64,000 nt of DNA from Marinobacter sp. F3R08 (GCF_018860425.1 NZ_JAHKPI010000002.1:82158-146157); one strand, 5' to 3'; counted from the stretch's first letter, positions 30,432 through 39,260 are shown. Notes: generated from the letters alone by a model not told the origin. A program made the numbers and translations.

Positions 30432-30454
30432 GACCAAGCCCTACTTAATCATTA

Positions 30455-30488
30455 AACCCAACTCCGGATTTCCGGGGTTGGGTTTTTT
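30455..30488 (+). terminator. rho-independent terminator
   Basis: AACCCAACTCCGG, loop ATTT, CCGGGGTTGGGTT, then TTTT. Marks the end of the leader-rich accessory module. Confidence 0.92.
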
Positions 30489-30554
30489 CGTGGGGGTTGT
30501 CGAAAGGATTTGCATCCCGCGCTGTAGATCGTGCGCTCGACGCCCAAATCAGGC

Positions 30555-30914
30555 TTAGGATGCCCAACTCTGAACAGCGCTCTTTCCGTACTTAGCACGC
30601 CATTCGTTCAACGTTTTGTGGTTTCCGCCACGGGTTTTGACTATTTCTCCGGTATGAGGGTTTTTATATGTCTTCATTGGGCGCTTGGGATTAGTGCCAG
30701 AGGATTTATCCGCGTTATTGATCGATGGGTCGATACTACACAGAACCTTGAACATATCCTTTGGGCTTTTATCGTATTCAGACATTAAATCTCGAATTGA
30801 ATTTTCGAGTTCAAGCTCAGATTTTAACTCAACGTCATTTTCAAGAGCATTTAGCTCTTCTGTCAGTTGGTTAATTAGGTTCTTTTTCTGGTAATACTCA
30901 TTAATCTTGGACAT
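30555..30914 (-). CDS. MvaT-type H-NS family protein
   Basis: A 119-residue protein (the second of two adjacent Met codons chosen). The N-terminal half is a charged coiled coil for dimerisation (NEYYQKKNLINQLTEELNAL). The C-terminal half RPMKTYKNPHTGEIVKTRGG then NHKTLNEW is the MvaT/MvaU-type DNA-binding domain with its RGGN AT-pincer. Such proteins silence AT-rich foreign DNA. On a conjugative element it probably reduces the cost of carriage (stealth function). It is the first minus-strand gene and marks the junction to the mosaic region. Confidence 0.83.
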   Translation of the reverse strand: MSKINEYYQKKNLINQLTEELNALENDVELKSELELENSIRDLMSEYDKSPKDMFKVLCSIDPSINNADKSSGTNPKRPMKTYKNPHTGEIVKTRGGNHKTLNEWRAKYGKSAVQSWAS

Positions 30915-31175
30915 CATTGATCCTTACTTAATATTAATTAAACGTTAAGATATTCGGAGTCCATTCAGAACAGAATATATTAATGAATATAGTGAGCGCA
31001 CGCAAAGCAAGGAGGAAGTGATAAGACTGGTATTTCATTTAGTCTATGATATCAAGCGGCCAGATAAATACTCATAAGGTGGGTTGCGAAAGTTCGGTTT
31101 GAGGTATCATCCTTGTCAAATTTCACACGTTGCGTTTGAGTCGCGAGATTTGTCGCAGCCCTCGTTGGAGAATAT
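30915..31175 (+). promoter_or_regulatory. AT-rich divergent region with TTGCGTTT motif
   Basis: Between the H-NS gene and the 244-aa gene. AT-rich stretch TAATATTAATTAAACG near 30937 (possible H-NS-family autoregulation) and TTGCGTTT at 31130-31137, 39 bases before the next start. The motif recurs at 31939 (+) and, on the minus strand, at 50482, 56471 and 63079. The -10 at the usual 15-bp spacing is poor here. Confidence 0.45.
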
Positions 31176-31910
31176 ATGAACATTGTTAATGTTAAAGCCA
31201 TTCGAGCTGGAGAGAGAAGTGCCAAAGTGCTCTGGTACGTGGGAAAGGAGAAGAATGGAGCCATCGAGGTGACCATGCCTTTCGATGCAACAAATGTTGA
31301 AGCTTTGGCGGAGCTGGCGGTACTGCGCGAATTGATTCTTCATAGCAACCTCTTCAACCCAGTCCCAAGATCGGGTCACGGGTTCCGGGCTGTTGTAACA
31401 AAGGGCGCGATCAAGAAGGCCATGAAAGGCAAGAGCAAAATTACGTCTATGATCAAATACAGCCGCTTCCTAAATGGGCGTCTGCAAGGTATCGACCTCG
31501 AAGTGAACCCGAAACAGACAATGCTCCCGGATGCTGAGACCCCAGTCACTAGAACGATTGAACTGAACCTCGAACCACACGAAACGATTGAGACGCCCGT
31601 GCTGGGGCAGGTTCAGATAACCGATCATGCTTATGAGCGATGGCTAGAGCGAGTTGAGGAGCGCAGTAAGGATCGGCCTTTTGATTCATTGGTCCGCAGA
31701 CTCATATCCCCTGATCTGTCTCCCGTAGCGATTCCAGAGAAGGTGCAGGACCAAAAGATGCGCAAATACGGGGAAGACGGGGTACTGGATCTATACCGAC
31801 ATCCGACTGAGCCGATCCACTTCGGCTTTATTCGCAATGCTGATGCCTATGTCCTGGTCACTGTGTTCGTGAGGACTGACACGCTTCTGACAGCAAAAAA
31901 AGGCGAGTAG
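31176..31910 (+). CDS. hypothetical protein, 244 aa
   Basis: Not recognised. Start MNIVNVKAIRAGERSAKVLW after TTGGAGAATAT. N-terminal 80 residues are alpha/beta. A central linker follows, and the C-terminal domain starts VQITDHAYERWLERVEERSK, a pattern of His and aromatic residues seen in several small nuclease-like or regulatory families, but no clear assignment is possible. It is the first plus-strand gene of the mosaic region. Confidence 0.62.
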   Translation: MNIVNVKAIRAGERSAKVLWYVGKEKNGAIEVTMPFDATNVEALAELAVLRELILHSNLFNPVPRSGHGFRAVVTKGAIKKAMKGKSKITSMIKYSRFLNGRLQGIDLEVNPKQTMLPDAETPVTRTIELNLEPHETIETPVLGQVQITDHAYERWLERVEERSKDRPFDSLVRRLISPDLSPVAIPEKVQDQKMRKYGEDGVLDLYRHPTEPIHFGFIRNADAYVLVTVFVRTDTLLTAKKGE

Positions 31911-31938
31911 TCGGTAATTTTTAACAGCCTCTCGGAAG

Positions 31939-31965
31939 TTGCGTTTTGTCGGGTGCAAGTAAGCT
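31939..31965 (+). promoter_or_regulatory. promoter motif before the DsbA-like gene
   Basis: TTGCGTTTTGTCGGG at 31939, with TAAGCT (31960-31965) 15 bp after TTGCGT. Same layout as the sites at 50482, 56471 and 63079 on the minus strand. Confidence 0.5.
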
Positions 31966-31999
31966 ATCCCCAGTGACGCAAACCACCATAGAGGTAACA

Positions 32000-32875
32000 A
32001 TGTCGAATCCAAGTAAAGCAACTTCTCCGAGCAGTCCGAACAAGGTGTTGATGGCGGTCATCGTTGCAGGGGTCTTCGCCGCGATCGTGTTGTCCATTGT
32101 CTCGTTCAACACGGCAAAACAGAATCAGGGCGAAATGAAAGCTGTAACAGCGGCCCTGGAGAAGCAAACTGAAATGATGGCCCAGATGCAGGGCACAGCA
32201 TCCTCACAAGAACTGGTGGACACTATCCGCTCTGAAATGGAAGAGGCACGGCGTGAAGAAATGCTTCGTCCGTTTAAGGCAATTGCAGGTTCATTTGCTA
32301 ATGCGAAAGAAGAGCTTCAGAACGTAGAGCCTGGATCTGAAATCTACGGTTCAGAAAGCGCTGAGGTAAGTATTGTTGAATTCTCTGATTTTGATTGCCC
32401 CTACTGTAAACGGTTCCACGAAACGCCCAAGGATGTGGTTGATCAGTCTGGTGGCCGCGTGAACTGGGTTTGGAAGCACTTTCCTGTGCATGCATCGGCA
32501 CGTCCTCTTCACGAAGCAACAGAATGCGTAGCTCGGCAAAATAACAAACTTTTCTGGATCGCTACACAGCTGATTTTTGATGAAGGTGGAAGCAGAGGTA
32601 TCAAGCCGGCTGATCTTGGAGGCATGCTTCCGCTCGACCAGCAAGCCTACCAAGAATGTCTTAACGGGCGTGAAGCAAAATTGGCTGTACAGGAAGACTA
32701 CAACTTTGGCCAAGAGGCTGGAGTGACAGGTACACCGGCCACCTATGTAATTCACAACAGGACAAATCAGGTCCTTCAGTTGAAAGGTGCGGTCCCGGCG
32801 AACCGTGTAATGGATGCTGTCCAGCAGTTGGTTGATGCGGCGAATGCTCAGAATCGTGCGCAGAGCGAGGGATAG
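32000..32875 (+). CDS. membrane-anchored DsbA-family thiol oxidoreductase
   Basis: A 291-residue protein. One N-terminal membrane segment (VLMAVIVAGVFAAIVLSIV), then a coiled coil (residues 40-95), then a thioredoxin-fold domain with FSDFDCPYCKRFH (active site CPYC near residue 132) and cis-Pro loop GVTGTPATYV. It would form or reshuffle disulfides in the periplasm, most likely for secreted conjugation proteins. SXT and IncA/C elements carry Dsb-type proteins for this purpose. ATG 32000 follows GAGGTAACA. Confidence 0.8.
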   Translation: MSNPSKATSPSSPNKVLMAVIVAGVFAAIVLSIVSFNTAKQNQGEMKAVTAALEKQTEMMAQMQGTASSQELVDTIRSEMEEARREEMLRPFKAIAGSFANAKEELQNVEPGSEIYGSESAEVSIVEFSDFDCPYCKRFHETPKDVVDQSGGRVNWVWKHFPVHASARPLHEATECVARQNNKLFWIATQLIFDEGGSRGIKPADLGGMLPLDQQAYQECLNGREAKLAVQEDYNFGQEAGVTGTPATYVIHNRTNQVLQLKGAVPANRVMDAVQQLVDAANAQNRAQSEG

Positions 32876-32914
32876 TTGTTCTGGAGGGCTATCCATCATT
32901 GTGTCGACACGGGA

Positions 32915-33172
32915 ATGGGAAAGATGAAAAGTCGTTTTATGACAGAATTAGTGGAAACCTATACTGGGCCATGGCCAAAAGCCATCGTTAGTCTGATGAT
33001 GGTAGCCATTTTGGGGCCGTTAATCGGAGCGCTCATTTCAGGCGAACCACTTGAAGCACGACATTTTGCGGGTAGCTCATTGGTTGCGGTCGCTGCATTC
33101 GCGTTTGGATGCTGGGCTAAGAGACGATACCCGCGCACAGATAACTCTTTACAGAACCCGGATCAGAGTTGA
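32915..33172 (+). CDS. two-span membrane protein, 85 aa
   Basis: Starts MGKMKSRFMTELVETYTGPW (ATG 32915; 32924 also possible). Two hydrophobic segments (AIVSLMMVAILGPLIGALI and FAGSSLVAVAAFAFGCW) and a basic polar tail. The stop overlaps the next start (TGATG). Not recognised. Confidence 0.55.
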   Translation: MGKMKSRFMTELVETYTGPWPKAIVSLMMVAILGPLIGALISGEPLEARHFAGSSLVAVAAFAFGCWAKRRYPRTDNSLQNPDQS

Positions 33173-33285
33173 TGAATGACGAACCTCATATTGAGATCGA
33201 TTACATCTGCCCGGCCTGTGGCAGCAATGACAACCCAAGAGACTTCTACGATCAATGTCCCGCTTGTGGGCATGAACCAGAATAG
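33172..33285 (+). CDS. zinc-ribbon peptide, 37 aa
   Basis: Coupled by TGATG to the previous gene. MNDEPHIEIDYICPACGSND then QCPACGHEPE: two CPxCG knuckles 18 residues apart, a minimal zinc ribbon. Acidic. Such peptides are usually adaptors of larger complexes. Function unknown. Confidence 0.55.
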   Translation: MNDEPHIEIDYICPACGSNDNPRDFYDQCPACGHEPE

Positions 33286-33342
33286 TCGCTGTGAGGTTGC
33301 AATAGAGTCAGCAGATAATACTTCGCGGAAAGTTTGAAGTGT

Positions 33343-33630
33343 ATGGATATCACATTCTTCATAGTGATTGGGCTGATAAAAGCGGTTACAACACTGCTCT
33401 TACTTGGAACCCCTTGGGTCGCCTGGCGTAAGGGGTTCCCTGGGAGGGCGGTGGCTTTGAGTGTCATCGCATTGGGGTATTCCACTCTGGTTTGGTGGCC
33501 CCATCAGGATGAACCGTCCCAGATCATGTCGCATATTGAGAGCCAGATGCTGTGGTTCGCCGTGATCGTTGTGATTCTGGCTCCTCTTGCCTACCTCTTC
33601 CATAAGCTCGAAAAGAGCGACATCCAATAA
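33343..33630 (+). CDS. membrane protein, 95 aa
   Basis: ATG 33343 preferred over TTG 33334. Three hydrophobic segments (FFIVIGLIKAVTTLLLLGTP, AVALSVIALGYSTLVWW, MLWFAVIVVILAPLAYLF). A short basic end HKLEKSDIQ. No family recognised and only a weak ribosome site (GCGGAAAG). Confidence 0.5.
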   Translation: MDITFFIVIGLIKAVTTLLLLGTPWVAWRKGFPGRAVALSVIALGYSTLVWWPHQDEPSQIMSHIESQMLWFAVIVVILAPLAYLFHKLEKSDIQ

Positions 33631-33745
33631 CATTGTATTGATTCTGAGTCGGGGAGTTCGGCCCAATACAAAGGGTTAAGGCCTAGTTGAGCAATTTAGC
33701 CACAATTAGAGTAAACGCCTTGCCTTTATACTGGACCTTTAAAGT

Positions 33746-34363
33746 TCAAATAGTGAGTATTTGGCGGGGATTTTCTTGCCAGAGACCTTGGAGGAGGCCT
33801 CTGGCCGGCTCGATAAATTCCTGCTGAGCAAGCGCGTGGGATGCGCTGAATATACCGGACCCGCGAAGCTCTCCGTACTTTGAATCGATAACGCAGAAGC
33901 GCGGAATTGGTGTGTGCCACAGCTCGGCGGCAATAGATTGTAGTTCGGTTGCCAGGATGTGGGTAATGGGCAGATCATCCGTATCCAGACAAAACTGCTC
34001 TGCTTCGAGCACAATCCGGCGACCCAGTTTGTGAGCCTCTACCCCAACGATGCAGCGGGTAGGGAGGAGGTTGCTCTTTTCTGGAGGGCCAAGCGCCTCA
34101 CTGGCTATGGCATTTCTGGCAGACTTGTCGTCAAGATTCTCGATGTAGTCCTTCAAAAGCCGGAATTTCCCGGTAGAAAACCTGGATAGCAGTGAGTCAT
34201 GGTCAAGATCGGCGACTGGGTAGGAGGAGGGGATTGATACGTCGAAATCCCGGACAAGAACCGAGAAACAAACCTCGATCGCGAGCTCTACAAAAGCTTG
34301 ATCAATCTTCGTCGTTTCCTCAAATTGACGGTTGAAGATCTCGGCAAGATCCACTGAATCCAT
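33746..34363 (-). CDS. hypothetical protein, 205 aa
   Basis: The start at 34363 follows AGGAGCAGGC on the minus strand. The frame upstream to 34441 lacks a ribosome site. Soluble, mixed helical protein (MDSVDLAEIFNRQFEETTKI), with FCVIDSKYGELRGSGIF late. Not recognised. It faces the same way as the KAP ATPase gene, and together they make the only minus-strand pair in 31-40 kb, so they may be one acquired module. Confidence 0.6.
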   Translation of the reverse strand: MDSVDLAEIFNRQFEETTKIDQAFVELAIEVCFSVLVRDFDVSIPSSYPVADLDHDSLLSRFSTGKFRLLKDYIENLDDKSARNAIASEALGPPEKSNLLPTRCIVGVEAHKLGRRIVLEAEQFCLDTDDLPITHILATELQSIAAELWHTPIPRFCVIDSKYGELRGSGIFSASHALAQQEFIEPARGLLQGLWQENPRQILTI

Positions 34364-34511
34364 GCCTGCTCCTATGGGGTTCGGTTCGCGTTGAGGCGAG
34401 CCGTTGATACTATTCGTGAAGTCTAAGGGTATGCTATTCACATCGAAAATCCCAATACCGAAAGATACTGAGACAGCATGCCATCAAGGCGGCGGCAAAG
34501 GAGGGGAGTGG

Positions 34512-34676
34512 ATGCTAAATATTGCCACTTACTCCGCTTTGATTTGTTGCGTGGCAATAAAGTTGGTAACCCTCGTGGCGGACGTTAGCGCTGGAAAAGA
34601 GGAATCCCAGGCACGCCAGAAAGAAGTTGAATGCACCGGGAATGATTGGAGTGCAATTCAGGACGCTATTACATGA
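34512..34676 (+). CDS. possible small exported or membrane peptide, 54 aa
   Basis: ATG 34512 after AGGAGGGGAGTGG. Hydrophobic first 30 residues (MLNIATYSALICCVAIKLVT), then a polar acidic part with one Cys. It lies between two minus-strand genes. Could be real or chance. Weak support. Confidence 0.35.
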   Translation: MLNIATYSALICCVAIKLVTLVADVSAGKEESQARQKEVECTGNDWSAIQDAIT

Positions 34677-34773
34677 CGACTCGTAGCGATGATGAGGTCG
34701 AGTTCGGCCCCGGTCAGCAGCAGGGCAGTGCGCAATTATTGCAAGTATTCTGATATTCAACTTTGCTACTGTT

Positions 34774-36378
34774 TTATGAAACCATAGTTATTTCTTCAAA
34801 ATACAGAATCAATGGGTTTCGTTTCCCGTTGATTCCGGCTTCATAAACCTGTCTTTCTAACACGTATATATAGCGCTCTTTGGGACTGGAATGATTGAGA
34901 TTTGAATGATTTTTTTCGAATTTAACTCTAAAACGCTGTGGTGAGTATGAAAGAATCCTTAAAAACTCATTCAACACACTGACAATTGAGGTTGTTGTGC
35001 GACCACCATTGTCTGAACTGTTCAGTTCGATGCTAAGGTTAATGTCCGATCGTGTATGCTCTGATACAGAGGAAAACCTATCCATTAAGTCGTGCAATCT
35101 AGTTGGACTTTTGTGAGATTTCTGATCCGGGGCTTTATGTAAAAAGCGAAACAGAGATTTCTTGCGCTGCCATAAAACAATTAGAAATAGTGCAGGAATA
35201 GTATGGGTCATCTCACCTCGATGTGATCTGGCCAAAAGAAGGGTGCTGAATGCTGACAATACCCGTTTCTGAGATCTTAGATCTAATGAAAAATAATCTG
35301 AAATAATCGTGAAATACTCATAAATGTTCGTCGCTTTACAATCTGCATTCTCAAATGAATACACGAAGGCATTATTTAATATCTCGGTGTCCGATAACCC
35401 ATACTCATCAATTAACGATTCTGCGAGGGATTTGGAGTCAGGAACATGAAGGCCAATTTCTCTGTTGAAAATTCTGTTGAAATATATTTCAGCGTTAAAG
35501 CGTTCGCCATAAAGCCCACTAAGTGCGTGTTGTAGTTGCGCCCCATCGGTAGCGAAAATAAAGTATACGCCATCAACTGAGAATAGATGTTTAATGCATT
35601 CTATAAGTTCAATTGTGAAGTCAGGTCTGCACCGATCCAGCTCGTCAATAAGTATATAAATAGGTGCCTTTTTTGATGAAAGTGCTGTTTTTGTCGTTAG
35701 TATCTCCACAACGCGAGCAAGCGTTTTTCGGAAAGATTCAATAGCAGCTCGCCGCGAGTTTTCCTCGTCAAACAGTGCGGATGAAGTGCTGGCCATAGCG
35801 CCTTCGATACTGGCAGAAATGCTCTCTTTGATGAGTACCTGGTTATCGTCAGAGATGGCTGAATGTGGATCTGTCACGCCAGAAGTCTCTGAATCAGAAG
35901 TAAAATTTGCCATTATTGGCATTCCGAGAACCAGAGTGCTAATTCCTGCCGTTAACAATTTTGGGGCTGCAGCCTTTCCGGCTGTTTTAAGCACTTTAAG
36001 GGCGTTTTGGTATAATTCATGCGTAATAAGTTTGTTCGTATTAGTATCGCTGCCATGCTCGCTTATATAATTGCTTAGTTCGCGAGCGATCTGAGATATA
36101 AAAGAGAGTAGGGGGTCTTTTGCGTAATCATTAGCCCAAGCATTATATCTAAGCACAAAGTGTTCTTGTTCCAGATCCTTTGAAAATCGATCCAGGAAGA
36201 ATGTCTTACCGTAACCCGATTCAGCATCAAGGTTTAGCACAAAAGATCTATTTCCATCTTCTGATTTAAAGCCTCGTTCGTACTGTTCGGCAAGAAATGA
36301 CTTTAATAACTGAGCCTGTTCAAAGCGCTTAAGCTTGTCATCATCCCAATATTTAGGCCTGGCGATATCGGCAGTCAT
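34774..36378 (-). CDS. KAP-family P-loop NTPase
   Basis: A 534-residue protein. The start at MTADIARPKYW (36378) follows AAGGGATTTCT. Walker A ESGYGKTFFLD near residue 57, Walker B YILIDELDRCRPDF near 249, and IFATDGAQL next. An insert between Walker A and B includes the hydrophobic LTAGISTLVLGMPIMANF (about 150), as in KAP NTPases where membrane segments are inserted into the P-loop domain. The coding sequence is much more AT-rich than its surroundings, indicating recent transfer. KAP NTPases are found in phage-defence contexts. A defence role here is inference. Confidence 0.8.
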   Translation of the reverse strand: MTADIARPKYWDDDKLKRFEQAQLLKSFLAEQYERGFKSEDGNRSFVLNLDAESGYGKTFFLDRFSKDLEQEHFVLRYNAWANDYAKDPLLSFISQIARELSNYISEHGSDTNTNKLITHELYQNALKVLKTAGKAAAPKLLTAGISTLVLGMPIMANFTSDSETSGVTDPHSAISDDNQVLIKESISASIEGAMASTSSALFDEENSRRAAIESFRKTLARVVEILTTKTALSSKKAPIYILIDELDRCRPDFTIELIECIKHLFSVDGVYFIFATDGAQLQHALSGLYGERFNAEIYFNRIFNREIGLHVPDSKSLAESLIDEYGLSDTEILNNAFVYSFENADCKATNIYEYFTIISDYFSLDLRSQKRVLSAFSTLLLARSHRGEMTHTIPALFLIVLWQRKKSLFRFLHKAPDQKSHKSPTRLHDLMDRFSSVSEHTRSDINLSIELNSSDNGGRTTTSIVSVLNEFLRILSYSPQRFRVKFEKNHSNLNHSSPKERYIYVLERQVYEAGINGKRNPLILYFEEITMVS

Positions 36379-36830
36379 AGAAATCCCTTTCAATTAAAAA
36401 ATTGAATTCGTATTACAAGAGCTCTGAGTTTAGCACTTATCGTGGATAGTTCAGATTCAGGACGCTATGGGAGGGACTGGCAATCTTTAAGTGCTTTGTA
36501 CGGAAGGTAAATACCTTTCGGTCAGGAACCAGTTTCTTAGTGCTGTGAATTCAATGCCTGGTGTCGGAAAAGTCAGCAGTTGGTGTTTTTGCCGAGAAAT
36601 CAGGGCCCAGGCCCGCGCCCTGCGTGCAAAATTTTTTCATAGTCGTATACTTGGGAGTATATGACTTTAAGGCACATAGTTTTGGTTCGGGGCGGTTACG
36701 CCCTTCTAAAATTAAAAACGGAGTTTGGTCGAAAACTGAGAGGAAAATTCGCCGGAGACGGCTTGCAGTGACATCAGTATAGACCAACTGCTGCAGCCAG
36801 TGTCAAAAAGATGAACAGGAGGAAACGATC
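36379..36830 (+). other. intergenic region with an operator-like dyad
   Basis: No credible gene. The striking feature is AGTCGTATACT, spacer TGGG, AGTATATGACT at 36641-36666: an 11-bp inverted repeat with one mismatch, preceded by AAAATTTTTT. GGGGCGGTTACGCCC-type symmetry follows at about 36691. The region lies between divergent genes (KAP ATPase and the membrane P-loop gene), so it should hold their promoters. Confidence 0.45.
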
Positions 36831-37562
36831 ATGAATAAAACCTTTCTGGCTGGAGCCGTTTTCCTGGGGCTCGCTGTCTTTTGTTTGCTGGGCGCGTTTG
36901 GCGTTGGCGATGATACCTTGGCATTTGCGTTGACTGAGCTCGGCGTTCCAGAAGAATATTCCGATAATGGCAGTCGTATGCTCTCGGGGCTGCTGCTGGC
37001 GATTGCGATCATCCTGCAGGTTTTGGGATGGTCCGCCGCATTCGATGGTCGGGTCGTATCTCATGCAGAGGTACAAAATGCGAAATATACGGCTCGAAAA
37101 ACCTCAGATTCCTGTGGGGACCGTGGATTCCCTGAGCAAACAAAGAATCTTGCTGTCATGAACCAGCTTTTTACAGAGCGTGCTCAAACCTGCAAGCCAC
37201 CGTTGTTTGTGATCTATGGCGCATCTGGTTCGGGTAAGTCGCTTTTCGCCCGAGCGCTGGCGAAGGACGGACATGACGTGATGTACCTAGACCTTCTGGT
37301 GGGTCGAGCTCATGACGATACTAGCCGCCCTCACCTGTCTGATTGCATTCTTGGAAAAGCCTCTGCACTCGTTGTGGATGAGGCTGGCTTAGCCAATCAA
37401 GATACGATCGTTTCGACGGTCCGCCAGTTGCTTGAAGATGGAATAACCGTGGTCCTACTGGTGCAGATGCGTATAGATTTGCCCCCGGAGCTGACCGCCA
37501 AAGCGGCAATGGCCAGAATGGACAGGCTGGAGCTTAAACCGGATCGTGGAACTCCAGGGTAA
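36831..37562 (+). CDS. membrane-tethered P-loop ATPase
   Basis: A 243-residue protein after AGGAGGAAACGATC. Two N-terminal membrane segments (FLAGAVFLGLAVFCLLGAFG and MLSGLLLAIAIILQVLGW), then a small NTPase with Walker A YGASGSGKSLFAR (near residue 130) and Walker B ASALVVDEAG (near 183). The ATPase part is short for AAA+ or TraG-type proteins and ends LELKPDRGTPG. No family is assigned. It may move or sense something at the inner membrane. It precedes a basic peptide and a tyrosine recombinase. Confidence 0.65.
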   Translation: MNKTFLAGAVFLGLAVFCLLGAFGVGDDTLAFALTELGVPEEYSDNGSRMLSGLLLAIAIILQVLGWSAAFDGRVVSHAEVQNAKYTARKTSDSCGDRGFPEQTKNLAVMNQLFTERAQTCKPPLFVIYGASGSGKSLFARALAKDGHDVMYLDLLVGRAHDDTSRPHLSDCILGKASALVVDEAGLANQDTIVSTVRQLLEDGITVVLLVQMRIDLPPELTAKAAMARMDRLELKPDRGTPG

Positions 37563-37581
37563 CACTGTAATAGGACAGTCC

Positions 37582-37710
37582 ATGCCTATCAGAATGCTTT
37601 ATTCCGGCAAGCGCAAAGCTAAATGTCAGAGGGAATACACGCTAAGCCATTCGCAAAACCGGGCCGCCCGGCGCGAACGGTTTCTTTTCAAAAAGCGTAA
37701 AGGGTTATAG
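37582..37710 (+). CDS. small highly basic protein, 42 aa
   Basis: ATG 37582 after AGGACAGTCC. MPIRMLYSGKRKAKCQREYT, then NRAARRERFLFKKRKGL: about one third Lys/Arg. It ends 4 bases before the recombinase start, which fits translational coupling. Size and charge suit a nucleic-acid-binding peptide or directionality factor, but there is no recognisable fold. Confidence 0.45.
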   Translation: MPIRMLYSGKRKAKCQREYTLSHSQNRAARRERFLFKKRKGL

Positions 37711-37714
37711 ACCG

Positions 37715-38992
37715 GTGAATGATCAGAATGCCGTGGTGAATCTTCACCCACTGTTCGACACAGCCAAGCGACTGATTGAGTCGCAATTAGCGCTCGACGA
37801 CTACCCTTCCCTCAGACAGTATCTTGAGTCACGACCAGTCCCAGCATTTAGTGATTGGCAGATAACGGCTCGTTATCTCATTGAGTATGCGTCCAGCTCG
37901 GGCACCTTCAGCCGGTTTCGGGGCGAGATCCAACGTTTCCTTTTGTACCTCTGGAACATTTCCGAGCGATCGCTGGCGGAATGTACGTCTGACGATATCA
38001 ATAGCTACATGCAGTTTCTCAAAGACCCGGACCCCAGTTGGATCGGAGGAGAACCCATTCACAGCTTTAAGTCAGATGGCTCCGGCGTCCGTGTTTCCAG
38101 AGAAAACTGGCGACCGTTTGTGTCGGAAGCGTTTGTGTTGAGAGGAGAGTACGCAATTCGCCAGGAAACGCTCAATGCTGCAAGGCGGACGCTTCACGTC
38201 TTTTTCAGGACATTGGTAACCCGCAATTATCTGGATCGCAGCCCGATGGTATCCGCCCGCAAAGCGGACCAGAAAACCAGCCGGAAGAACTTTGAAGACG
38301 ATAATGGCGAAGACACGGCCCCACGGCTCACTGACTATCAATGGGGGTACCTCAAGGAATCATTGCTGGCGGCCTGCGAAGAGGACGACAAGTACGAGCG
38401 CCATCTCTTTGTTGTGATGACAATGAAGACACTCTACCTTCGCGTGTCAGAGTTAGCACCGCAGCGAAATGAATTGACCGGGGAAACCTATGCACCAACG
38501 ATGAGTGCCTTTCGGCCCAAGGTGATTGATGGCCAGCGTTATTGGCATTTAAAAATCCTGGGCAAGGGCTCCAAGGAACGGTATATCCCTCTACCCTCAG
38601 GCTATCTATATTTTGTAAAGCGCTTTCGTCGCTGGAGGGCTCTCCCGCCATTACCAGAAAAAGGTGAGCAGATCCCGATGATTCCCCGTCAAAATGGCAC
38701 TGGCCAAGTCGGAAAGCGAACGCTTGAGAGGATCGTCAAAGAGGCCTTTTTGCTCGCTGCTAAACGAATGGAAGCTGAGGGTCTTGAGGATGATGCGAAG
38801 GAAATGACGCAAATCGCTGACCATACGCACTACCTTCGTCACACGGGAGCCGGCATGGATATCGATGCCGGTCGCCCGATACGCCATGTATCGGAAGACC
38901 TTGGGCACGACTCGGTAGCGTTTACTGAGTCGATATACATCCACGCCGATGCATCAGACAGGTATCGGAGCGGACTCACACGAAAGGTATGA
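37715..38992 (+). CDS. tyrosine recombinase (integrase family)
   Basis: A 425-residue protein from GTG 37715 (AAAGGG upstream). N-terminal SAM-like core-binding domain (about 55-200), then the catalytic domain with LRVSEL (Arg, near 242), GKGSKERYIPLP (Lys, near 287), HYLRHTGAG (His..Arg, near 372), LGHDS (His, near 395) and ESIYIH (Tyr, near 405). All catalytic residues are present. Because it sits in the interior of the element among hotspot genes, it more likely belongs to an inserted unit than being the element's own integrase. The conjugation backbone ends are not in view, so that remains open. Confidence 0.85.
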   Translation: MNDQNAVVNLHPLFDTAKRLIESQLALDDYPSLRQYLESRPVPAFSDWQITARYLIEYASSSGTFSRFRGEIQRFLLYLWNISERSLAECTSDDINSYMQFLKDPDPSWIGGEPIHSFKSDGSGVRVSRENWRPFVSEAFVLRGEYAIRQETLNAARRTLHVFFRTLVTRNYLDRSPMVSARKADQKTSRKNFEDDNGEDTAPRLTDYQWGYLKESLLAACEEDDKYERHLFVVMTMKTLYLRVSELAPQRNELTGETYAPTMSAFRPKVIDGQRYWHLKILGKGSKERYIPLPSGYLYFVKRFRRWRALPPLPEKGEQIPMIPRQNGTGQVGKRTLERIVKEAFLLAAKRMEAEGLEDDAKEMTQIADHTHYLRHTGAGMDIDAGRPIRHVSEDLGHDSVAFTESIYIHADASDRYRSGLTRKV

Positions 38993-39260
38993 ACATGAAT
39001 CTAGGGGATTTAAGGCTAACGAATAGCCATGGACGTGAGTGAAGTGGTTAAGTGCAGAACCATTCCGTACCAGATATGCGTGGAGCCCTCTGGCATGAAT
39101 CCTGAGTTCAGCTAGCTGACGAAGAAGACTGAGAACATTGCGAGAGTAATACCTCAAAATTCACTTCTACCCTGCCCTATTCTTTGATTCCTTGGCTCAC
39201 AATTTGTGCAATCGAAACGTTTAATTGCTGATTGAACAATAGAGAGGAGCCTAACAAGCC
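38993..39260 (+). other. intergenic region after the recombinase
   Basis: About 270 bases without a supported gene. A 28-codon frame (MDVSEVVKCR...) near 39029 lacks a ribosome site. A possible attachment site would be expected near the recombinase, but no repeated core can be identified within the window. Confidence 0.3.

Noticed and set aside
31391..31404. TGTTGTAACAAAG, close to the Ter core
   Set aside because: It lies in the coding sequence of the 244-aa gene far from tus; one isolated match is expected by chance.
36551..36787. Overlapping 78-aa (-) and 73-aa (+) frames between the KAP and P-loop genes
   Set aside because: Both cover the operator-like dyad and promoter region, lack ribosome sites and have random-looking composition.
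37715..38992. Calling the tyrosine recombinase the integrase of the whole element
   Set aside because: It is in the interior among hotspot genes and no attachment-site repeat can be identified in the window, so the claim is not supported.
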